Below the pieces are notes generated by a model that saw nothing but the letters and a program-made list of their open reading frames with translations, was not told the origin of the DNA and searched no databases. A stretch of DNA of 47,001 nt, from positions 1-47,001 of the forward strand of contig JAONKT010000003.1 of the NCBI GenBank assembly GCA_028377625.1, given 5' to 3'. This DNA comes from Candidatus Nitrosopumilus sp. Its GTDB lineage: Archaea > Thermoproteota > Nitrososphaeria > Nitrososphaerales > Nitrosopumilaceae. Both the position numbers and the translations under genes were made by a program. Positions 41,226 through 47,001 of this stretch are shown here, piece by piece (within the stretch, counting starts at the first letter, position 1; each line of letters starts with the position of its first letter).

Positions 41226-41741
41226 TTATTTTATTCTTAGTGTTAATACGCCATTTCTATATTTAAAATCTGATATTTGCATTTCATTAGCTCCTTCAAT
41301 TGGTACTTCTTTGGAAAATCCCCCTGTACCGCGAACATATAATATTCCATCTACTAATCTTACAGCAATTTTATCTTCAGGACCTGGAACTTCTGCTACA
41401 AAAACAAATTCTCCTTCACCTTTGATTAAATCATAAACCCAGTTCTTTGTTTCTTGTTCTCTTCCTTGATTAAACGTTACAGGCTTTTGTTCATTTGCTA
41501 TTTTTTTAATTACTTTTACCCAATAGATCATTGTAATTGCTGCTGCTCCGATTAAGATAAAACTCACATAACCTGAATCTGCTCTTTGACTCATTATGTA
41601 AATAATTCCCAAAAATAAAATTACAATTATGGGGATGACAAAATTTAATGATTGTTCATTCGAATATGTCTTTTTATAACTTGACAAGCAATTCAAATTC
41701 CTTTTCACCAAATATAAAGTATCTTTGATTTTTATTACCAT
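41226..41741 (-). CDS. Membrane-tethered Hsp20/alpha-crystallin-like protein
   Basis: Two membrane segments, SLNFVIPIIVILFLGIIYIM and YVSFILIGAAAITMIYWVKVI, then a C-terminal domain of about 75 residues shaped like an alpha-crystallin/CS fold: GEFVFVAEVPGPEDKIAVRLVDGILYVRG, FSKEVPIEG and FKYRNGVLTLRIK. The A-E-x-P-G, DGxLxV and NGVLxL patterns are those of Hsp20. Classical Hsp20 is soluble; here it is anchored, with the domain in the cytoplasm if both segments cross. The first 30 residues as listed overlap the promoter of the divergent gene, so the real start may be a TTG nearer SYKKTYSNEQ. Chaperone function is inference. Confidence 0.72.
   Translation of the reverse strand: MVIKIKDTLYLVKRNLNCLSSYKKTYSNEQSLNFVIPIIVILFLGIIYIMSQRADSGYVSFILIGAAAITMIYWVKVIKKIANEQKPVTFNQGREQETKNWVYDLIKGEGEFVFVAEVPGPEDKIAVRLVDGILYVRGTGGFSKEVPIEGANEMQISDFKYRNGVLTLRIK
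41711..41720. promoter_or_regulatory. TATA-like element shared by divergent genes
   Basis: AATATAAAGT on the plus strand (ACTTTATATT on the minus) lies 24-33 bases before the TTG start of the plus-strand gene at 41744. Reading the other way it is a similar distance from internal TTG starts of the Hsp20-like gene. Core promoters for both genes appear to overlap here. Confidence 0.4.
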
Positions 41742-41743
41742 TT

Positions 41744-41977
41744 TTGAAAATTACCCTGTTGTCTGATCCAATAAAACCTAAACTTGGGATTCGTGATATT
41801 GTATTGAAAGGAACTATTATGGCTGTAATTGTAACTGTTCCTTCAATTATTGCATTTTTGATTAGTTGGATTATTCTTGATAATTTGATTACTGCAATTA
41901 TTGTGAGTGGAGTTATTCATTTTATTGCTATGGGATTTAGTTTAAAAATCTCAAAAAAAATATTGGTTAAAAAATAA
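41744..41977 (+). CDS. Small two-pass membrane protein, 77 aa
   Basis: TTG start at 41744. Two hydrophobic segments: IMAVIVTVPSIIAFLISWIIL and LITAIIVSGVIHFIAMGFSL, ahead of a basic tail KISKKILVKK. The N-terminal 25 residues are polar with a PIKPKLGIRD stretch. No family recognised. Only two bases separate its listed start from that of the divergent Hsp20-like gene; since both are membrane proteins, a joint role is possible, but nothing more can be read from the sequence. Confidence 0.6.
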   Translation: MKITLLSDPIKPKLGIRDIVLKGTIMAVIVTVPSIIAFLISWIILDNLITAIIVSGVIHFIAMGFSLKISKKILVKK

Positions 41978-42023
41978 TCTATTTGCTTATGTTTTATGTA
42001 CTGGTTAATTTCTTTAAAAAACC

Positions 42024-42377
42024 ATGGATTCATCAAAACTTGAAAATGACCTAATTTCTGAAATTAAATTATCTCCGATTCAGGCTAAAACTTACTTGTT
42101 GGTAACTTGGTATGGAAAAATGTCATCAATTCAAATTGCTGAAAAATTAAAAATTTCATTTGAAGATGCTCAAAAGGCTGGTACTGATCTAATGTCTCTT
42201 GGTGGTTTTATTGATATATCTGAAACTGAATTTGAAGCAATGCATCCCAGATTCACTGCTGTTAACATGTATAGAAAAATGTGTGAACGAGAACATATTG
42301 AATTTAAGCGAAATAAAATTGTTGATAATATAGGAGTAATTTTAGAACAACCTTATGATGATGCAAGAACTAAATAA
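42024..42377 (+). CDS. TrmB-like winged-helix protein
   Basis: A 117-residue protein with one winged helix: ISEIKLSPIQAKTYLLVTWYGKMSSIQIAEKLKISFEDAQKAGTDLMSLGGFIDISE follows the TrmB pattern (LSxxEAxxYLxLLxxGxxTAxEIAxxxxI). The sugar-binding C-terminal part of TrmB is absent; in its place is a helix-rich 50-residue tail including MYRKMCEREHIEFKRNKI. It probably regulates transcription. Forty-six bases separate it from the preceding gene. Confidence 0.75.
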   Translation: MDSSKLENDLISEIKLSPIQAKTYLLVTWYGKMSSIQIAEKLKISFEDAQKAGTDLMSLGGFIDISETEFEAMHPRFTAVNMYRKMCEREHIEFKRNKIVDNIGVILEQPYDDARTK

Positions 42378-42399
42378 TGCTAATTATTTGTGAACAACA

Positions 42400-42885
42400 T
42401 TGAGTGATTCTGATGCACCTTCCGGAAAACCTCAGAGTTATACTAGAAAAACTCTAGGTAAATCTGATGAAGAAAAACCAAAAGCTCCTGAAGTTTACAA
42501 ATGTTGTAATAATCCTCAAATTACATACTTTGGTGTTGTAAATATCAACATAGACGAGCGAACTATAGGTTCTGTTGATGTATGGAGATGTGGTGCTTGC
42601 AAAAAACAATTTTGTGAAGAAAAAACATTGGGAATTGATTCTATATCTGATATTGTTGGAATGCCTCGAATTGATGATGATGAAAAATGGGCTGTTACAA
42701 TATGTAAATTACAAAAAACACAATATAGATGGAAATTAGTAAAACTAAAAGAAAATAATTCAATTCAACATGAGTGTTTTGAGGAAAAAGTCATTTCACT
42801 TAAAAGTGAAAATTTTAAAATTGAAGATGAACAGCATTGGAGCTTTTTGATTGAAGACAATGTTAACAAGGCCATAGAAATTTAA
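42400..42885 (+). CDS. Hypothetical protein with cysteine pairs, 161 aa
   Basis: TTG start at 42400. The first 35 residues are low-complexity and charged (GKPQSYTRKTLGKSDEEKPKAPE), then a core with YKCCNNPQI and WRCGACKKQFCEEK, four to five cysteines that could hold one zinc, and a beta-rich C-terminus with WAVTICKLQKTQYRWKLVKL. No family recognised. It lies 22 bases after the TrmB-like gene and eight before the next, so the three form one transcript. Confidence 0.65.
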   Translation: MSDSDAPSGKPQSYTRKTLGKSDEEKPKAPEVYKCCNNPQITYFGVVNINIDERTIGSVDVWRCGACKKQFCEEKTLGIDSISDIVGMPRIDDDEKWAVTICKLQKTQYRWKLVKLKENNSIQHECFEEKVISLKSENFKIEDEQHWSFLIEDNVNKAIEI

Positions 42886-42893
42886 CAAAACTG

Positions 42894-43178
42894 ATGGATC
42901 TTAAAGTTCACATTAATAATATTCATGGTAGTCAGATGGCTGCAAAGATTAATGGTATTTTTACTTTGGATAAACATGAATTTCATTTTACTGCAATTGC
43001 TTTTGGTCGAATTGGTGGTCAAAACATTGGTGCAAAACTTTCCAAAACTACTGAAACTGAATTAGAAAAATTGAATTATGATGTTGAGGAAGTGATTATG
43101 AATTTACAGCAAAATTTACTTCAAGGGGATCTTACTCTTCCAGAAGGTCTCAAAAGAGAGTCTTTTGTTGATGACTAA
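42894..43178 (+). CDS. Hypothetical protein, 94 aa
   Basis: A small soluble beta/alpha protein: [41 protein letters not shown] and a C-terminal helix [20 protein letters not shown]. There are no cysteines and no family I recognise. It ends the three-gene run from the TrmB-like regulator, and its last four bases overlap the end of the MTA phosphorylase gene on the other strand. Confidence 0.62.
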   Translation: MDLKVHINNIHGSQMAAKINGIFTLDKHEFHFTAIAFGRIGGQNIGAKLSKTTETELEKLNYDVEEVIMNLQQNLLQGDLTLPEGLKRESFVDD

Positions 43179-43966
43179 AATTCTGCTTCTTCTAATGCTT
43201 TAGCACAAGAACAAGTTCTTGTTTTTGGAATTTTATCAATTAATTCTGTTAATATTCTCTTTGTAGTTTCTACATTTTTTGAAAGCGTTTCTAAAACTTC
43301 TTTTGCTGTTACTGGTTTGTCTGCCCATACATCATAATCTGTAACTGTTGATATTGATGCATAACACATTTGTGCTTCTCTTGCTAGTTGACATTCTGGA
43401 ACTAGTGTCATTCCAATAATATCTGCACCAGTTGTTCTATAGAATTTTGATTCTGCTCTAGTTGAAAAACGTGGACCTTCAATACAGACATAGGTACAAT
43501 CTTTATGCAATCCAATATTTTGTTCATCTGTTACTTTAATAATCGATGATTGTAATTCCGGACAAAAAGGATCTGCAACTGAAATATGGATTACTCTTCC
43601 GTCTTTAGAAAATGAACCATCTCTTGATTTTGTGAAGTCTAAAAATTGTGTTGGTAAAACAAAGTGCCCTGGTTCTAATTCTTCTTTTAAACTTCCAACT
43701 GCTGATGGTGCAATAATTCTTGTAACTCCTAATTCTTTGAATGCCCAGATATTTGCTTTGAAATTAATCATATGTGGTGGGATTGTGTGCTTTTTCCCAT
43801 GTCTTGGAAGAAATGCAATTTTTCTTCCTTTGAATATTCCTACTGTTATGGTATCTGATGGTTTTCCATATGGTGTATCTATTTCAATTTCTTGTGCATT
43901 TTCAAGTAATCCTGAATCATAAATGCCTGTTCCGCCAAAAATTCCAATCTCTACATCTTTTTCCAT
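43175..43966 (-). CDS. mtnP: S-methyl-5'-thioadenosine phosphorylase
   Basis: A 263-residue trimeric purine phosphorylase. It has [40 protein letters not shown] (phosphate binding), [20 protein letters not shown] and [17 protein letters not shown]. It splits methylthioadenosine, left from polyamine and other SAM-dependent reactions, to adenine and methylthioribose 1-phosphate. It ends with [12 protein letters not shown], including a Cys-Ser-Cys seen in thermostable archaeal enzymes. It starts one base into the stop of apt, so the salvage pair is one operon. Confidence 0.93.
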   Translation of the reverse strand: MEKDVEIGIFGGTGIYDSGLLENAQEIEIDTPYGKPSDTITVGIFKGRKIAFLPRHGKKHTIPPHMINFKANIWAFKELGVTRIIAPSAVGSLKEELEPGHFVLPTQFLDFTKSRDGSFSKDGRVIHISVADPFCPELQSSIIKVTDEQNIGLHKDCTYVCIEGPRFSTRAESKFYRTTGADIIGMTLVPECQLAREAQMCYASISTVTDYDVWADKPVTAKEVLETLSKNVETTKRILTELIDKIPKTRTCSCAKALEEAEF

Positions 43967-44478
43967 TAATATTTCACCAATGATTTACAATTGTATTTGC
44001 TTAGTCCTTTAATTCCATTCAAGTCTGTTAATTCTATTATGAATGCAAATCCTGATATGTCTCCTCCTACTTTCTCAATTAATTTTCCAGAAGCTTTGGC
44101 TGTTCCACCTGTGGCTAGTAGATCATCACAAATTACAACTTTTTGACCTTTTTCAATTACATCCTTTTGAATCTCAATTGTATCTTTTCCATACTCAATT
44201 GTGTATGCTAGTTTTGCAGTTTTTCCAGGTAACTTACCTGCTTTTCTAATCATTATCATTCCTTTATTGTATTTTAAGGCCAAAATTGTTGCAAGTAGAA
44301 ATCCTCTTGATTCAATTCCTGCAAATACATCAACATCTTTTGGATGAAAATGTTTAGAAAATTCATCTGCAATGTATGATAATGATGAAGGATCTTTTAA
44401 GATTGGGCTGAAATCTCTAAATAGTATTCCTTTTTTTGGGAAATTTGGATATTCTGTTATCTTATCTTTTAAATTCAT
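43966..44478 (-). CDS. apt: Adenine phosphoribosyltransferase
   Basis: A 170-residue phosphoribosyltransferase. [21 protein letters not shown] is the family opening, [13 protein letters not shown] carries the pyrophosphate loop, and [21 protein letters not shown] is the PRPP-binding loop. It turns adenine into AMP, using the adenine freed by the phosphorylase directly downstream, so the two recover adenine from methylthioadenosine. The ATG lies 33 bases from the end of the surface-protein gene and they share strand. Confidence 0.95.
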   Translation of the reverse strand: MNLKDKITEYPNFPKKGILFRDFSPILKDPSSLSYIADEFSKHFHPKDVDVFAGIESRGFLLATILALKYNKGMIMIRKAGKLPGKTAKLAYTIEYGKDTIEIQKDVIEKGQKVVICDDLLATGGTAKASGKLIEKVGGDISGFAFIIELTDLNGIKGLSKYNCKSLVKY

Positions 44479-44511
44479 ACTAATCCAATAATGAGGTGAA
44501 ATAAAATTGTT

Positions 44512-46683
44512 TTATTCTATCGTAAATTGAGTTTCACTTTTATTGCGATTATCATCTGCTATTATGGTATATATTCCTGGAAGTATATTTTTAGGGATGT
44601 TCCAATAAGTTTCACAATTAAATTCTGCTGTTGTATTACAGCTTAAACCTTTTTCAATTACATCTCCGTTTTGATTAAATATTTTTACTAATATGCTGGC
44701 TTTGTGAGTTGTTTGAATTTCAATTTTCATAGTGTCACCATATCCTGGAATCTCTGCACCTTGTGATACTTGTATTATCATTCCCTCTTTTATTACTGAA
44801 AATACTTCAAAATCAACTATCTTTAAATTTGAACCACTACTGATGGTTATTTTCCATGATCCTGAATCTCCATTTTCAGGAATTCTGAATCTTGATTCTG
44901 AAAATAATCCTTCATTATCTGTAGGTATATCTATTTTTTTAATTACATCTCCATTAGGATCTGTCAAATTTGCAGTTAGTAGTGAATTTGGATTTGTCTC
45001 ACCTATTAGTAAAATTGATTCTCCTTGCTGATATTCTGTTTGTGTTACTGTGGCAGTAATTGGACCTGAACCTATCTGTAACCCTACTGAAAATTGCTCA
45101 CTACTTTGTGAATTTTCTATCTGAGTTACTGCGGTATAAATCCCTGAACCAAAACCTGTTAAATCTAACTCATATTTTGCTCTGCCATCTGCTTGTAATT
45201 TAATTAAAATATCCTCTCCTGGTGTTCCTGCAGGATTAATAATTATCATTTTTATATTATCTGAGGGGTTTCCAATTAGTGAAATTATTGCTGTATCTGA
45301 AGAATTATAATTCACTTTATCGAATTTTAAATTAACTGGGATTGTTGGTATTACTCCATATCCTACATATGTAAATTCTTTATTGTTTCCTTGAGTTGCT
45401 ATTAATGACCATGTTCCTTCAGGATCATCATTTTCTTTACTTTGATATTCAAATTTTACTAATCCTGAATTATCGATATCAATTATTTCTGTTTTAAGTT
45501 CTTTTCCTAGGTTGCTCTCTAAAATTAATTCTAATTTCTCATTTGGTATTGCTGTTCCAGTAAATTTCAGCAATTCTCCTGCTTCATATATTTTCTCTAT
45601 TGGATTAATTACAATTAGTTTATTTGTTTCAACATTCCAGTTTTTCAGAAGTTCATTTCTTCCATCTGAAATTGTTATGCTATATTTTCCAAAAATTGAA
45701 TCAAATGGAATGTTTATTGGTTCTGACAGTTTCCAGGAACCTGCGCCATTCACCTTAGCTGTTCTGGTGTATAGTACATTATTTTCAGGGGTAATGACTT
45801 TAGCTGTTATGGTAGTTCCTGGTAATCCTGTTCCTTCAATATTTAATTTGTCTCCTGTTTTAACTGTATTTTGAATACCGCTTAAGGAAAGTTTCATTTT
45901 TTCTAATTCTACAATTCTGTTATCTGCAGTTCCTAATCTTAAACTTATTACTTTTTCATCTCCTTGGTTATTTTTAATTTTAAAATCTACTCTTTCTTTA
46001 ATTTCGTCATCAGGAATTTTCATTGTTGTTATGAAAAAACCATTTTGATCAGTTTCAAAATTTCCAATTTTTTTATCGTCTATATAGAAATCAAATATTT
46101 GTGATGTTCCAAATGCTTCTCCTGTAATTCTAATAGTTGAACCCGCATTTGGTTTATCTGGAATTATTCTAAAAACTGATTCTGAAAAAATATCTCCATC
46201 AGTACTTTTAATATTTTGATTTACATCTATTTGTGGATTTTGTTTAATTGTTGATATTTCTGTAGGTATTATTGCTCCCACGGTGATTGTATTATTTTCT
46301 TGATTCAATCCTTTCCAATTGATAACTGGATTAGGTTTATCTGTCTTGATACCGAACTTTACTGATTCACCAACTTTGATTGAGTCTGACGATGTAAAAA
46401 TTATCACTCCCTGTGAATTTTTTTCACCTGTCCATCCTTGTTCTGTTTTAAATGATTGAAAATTAAAATTCTCATTTAACCAAATTCTAAAAGTCTCTAC
46501 ATCTTGCGTTGAATCATTTGTTAATGTGATAATTGTGGTACTGTCTACGCCTGCCCCTTTAACAACAATCTCTTCTGCATACGAGTTAATTGGAATTGAA
46601 ATTAGGACTATTGAAAATATTACAATTATTGAAAGGAATGCCTCTCTGTTTGAGAATCTAATCATATACTTCAAATTCCACAT
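44512..46683 (-). CDS. Large secreted protein with tandem Ig-like domains
   Basis: A 723-residue exported protein. The N-terminus has a signal peptide, AFLSIIVIFSIVLISIPINSYA; a start at the second Met (MIRFSNREAF, 46665) gives a better one. The rest is a chain of beta-sandwich repeats of about 90-100 residues, each opening with a G-x-x-h-x-h-x-G pattern: GSTIRITGEAFG, GDKLNIEGTGLPG, GELLKFTGTAIPN, SDTAIISLIGNPSD and GESILLIGETNPN, followed by the closing HKASILVKIFNQNGD. No cell-wall anchor, S-layer homology or C-terminal membrane helix is seen. It may be an adhesin or surface-layer partner. Confidence 0.82.
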   Translation of the reverse strand: MWNLKYMIRFSNREAFLSIIVIFSIVLISIPINSYAEEIVVKGAGVDSTTIITLTNDSTQDVETFRIWLNENFNFQSFKTEQGWTGEKNSQGVIIFTSSDSIKVGESVKFGIKTDKPNPVINWKGLNQENNTITVGAIIPTEISTIKQNPQIDVNQNIKSTDGDIFSESVFRIIPDKPNAGSTIRITGEAFGTSQIFDFYIDDKKIGNFETDQNGFFITTMKIPDDEIKERVDFKIKNNQGDEKVISLRLGTADNRIVELEKMKLSLSGIQNTVKTGDKLNIEGTGLPGTTITAKVITPENNVLYTRTAKVNGAGSWKLSEPINIPFDSIFGKYSITISDGRNELLKNWNVETNKLIVINPIEKIYEAGELLKFTGTAIPNEKLELILESNLGKELKTEIIDIDNSGLVKFEYQSKENDDPEGTWSLIATQGNNKEFTYVGYGVIPTIPVNLKFDKVNYNSSDTAIISLIGNPSDNIKMIIINPAGTPGEDILIKLQADGRAKYELDLTGFGSGIYTAVTQIENSQSSEQFSVGLQIGSGPITATVTQTEYQQGESILLIGETNPNSLLTANLTDPNGDVIKKIDIPTDNEGLFSESRFRIPENGDSGSWKITISSGSNLKIVDFEVFSVIKEGMIIQVSQGAEIPGYGDTMKIEIQTTHKASILVKIFNQNGDVIEKGLSCNTTAEFNCETYWNIPKNILPGIYTIIADDNRNKSETQFTIE

Positions 46684-46763
46684 CTATCAATTAAACCTTA
46701 AATAATTTTTCTTCTTTCTATATTTCTAAATTTAGTGTTTTTCATGAGTAATCTTCTTAAATC

Positions 46764-47001
46764 TTAATTTTTTGGCTTTTGAAATTTATCTAGATCTGGT
46801 TTAGTTGAGGTATTTTGATACTGTCTAATCCTTTCAGCAATTAATCTGTATAAAGATCTAAATTGATCTTTTGTTTTATCCGATAAGAAATTTGTTTCTT
46901 CTAGCGTAATTTTTTCACAAATATATCTGGTAATCTCTTCATTGTTAAATTCACCCCAGTCGTCATCACTATGTTCCTGCCACACTCTTTTCAATTTCTC
47001 T
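46764..47001 (-). CDS. Hypothetical protein, truncated at the right edge
   Basis: The listed ORF starts at a TTG seven bases from the edge, but the frame stays open to the window end (GAG AAA before the TTG), so the true start is probably outside. What is visible is a charged, helical 76-residue C-terminus: KRVWQEHSDDDWGEFNNEEI, an ICEKITLEETNFLSDKTKDQ segment and QYQNTSTKPDLDKFQKPKN. No family recognised. It is followed by 80 AT-rich bases and then the surface-protein gene on the same strand. Confidence 0.55.
   Translation of the reverse strand, partial: EKLKRVWQEHSDDDWGEFNNEEITRYICEKITLEETNFLSDKTKDQFRSLYRLIAERIRQYQNTSTKPDLDKFQKPKN

Noticed and set aside
1-47001. CRISPR array, insertion sequence, integrase or prophage
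   Set aside because: I saw no regularly spaced repeats, no transposase or recombinase motifs, and no attachment-site duplication next to any of the three tRNA genes.

Overview
The window looks like a stretch of chromosome from an AT-rich archaeon of the Nitrososphaerota (Thaumarchaeota), most likely a Nitrosopumilaceae-type ammonia oxidiser. The basis is gene content plus base composition: one archaeal histone, topoisomerase VI, aIF2-beta, RIO1 kinase, a Dim2-like KH protein, KEOPS-related Cgi121, a PDCD5-like protein, eS17, RtcB, archaeal-type ValRS, two winged-helix paralogues of a type common in this phylum, and many small zinc-ribbon and membrane proteins. Many genes begin on TTG or GTG, and most starts have no clear Shine-Dalgarno but do have a TATA-like stretch about 25-30 bases upstream, as expected for leaderless archaeal transcripts. 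No marker protein names the species, and there are no ammonia-oxidation genes here.

Layout. 1-2.4 kb: an edge-truncated membrane protein, a GC-rich structured intergenic segment that is probably a non-coding RNA, an EVE-domain protein, a stand-alone Lrp/AsnC effector domain, a possible HExxH metalloprotein and an orphan. 2.5-7.5 kb: aconitase, tRNA-Trp, a membrane-anchored orphan, the PdxS/PdxT PLP synthase pair and a small orphan. 7.6-12.3 kb (all minus): a DICT-like sensor, ValRS, a QueD-like pterin synthase with an extra N-terminal domain, pterin carbinolamine dehydratase and a pentapeptide-repeat protein. 12.3-17.3 kb: a stand-alone asparagine-synthetase-like PP-loop protein, PurB, RtcB, PDCD5-like, an orphan, and ribosomal protein uS11 with an acidic N-terminal tail. 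17.4-21.1 kb: a small membrane protein, ThiL, GlmM/ManB, tRNA-Thr, microproteins and a winged-helix regulator.

21.1-24.7 kb is the most accessory-looking part: a Cys/His-cluster protein, a zinc-finger protein, a strong 23-bp hairpin and an AIPR-family (abortive infection) protein, then a cupredoxin whose signal peptide looks frameshifted, tRNA-Cys and the histone. 24.8-27.8 kb carries TatD hydrolase, eS17 with an acidic tail, a MoaD/Urm1-like domain fused to the KEOPS subunit Cgi121, and, convergent to it, a THUMP protein and Sua5/YrdC; this is a tRNA-modification (t6A) neighbourhood. 27.9-35.6 kb holds a second winged-helix regulator, a multi-pass membrane protein, zinc proteins including a YggX-like protein, PurA, PyrF, a NUDIX hydrolase, UppS, a DUF373 protein and a secreted orphan. 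35.9-41.2 kb is the familiar archaeal information-processing cluster: zinc ribbon, aIF2-beta, DUF424, RIO1, KH, Top6B, Top6A, with overlapping genes. 41.2-47 kb: a membrane-tethered Hsp20-like protein, a TrmB-like regulator, orphans, MTA phosphorylase plus adenine phosphoribosyltransferase (adenine salvage), and a large secreted protein of tandem Ig-like domains.

I saw no transposase, integrase, CRISPR array, rRNA operon or phage gene. The best leads for something new are the ubiquitin-like/Cgi121 fusion, the structured RNA near the left edge, the AIPR gene with its adjoining hairpin, the nuclease-fold-like/QueD fusion, the membrane-tethered Hsp20 protein, and the recurrent acidic tails on ribosomal proteins.
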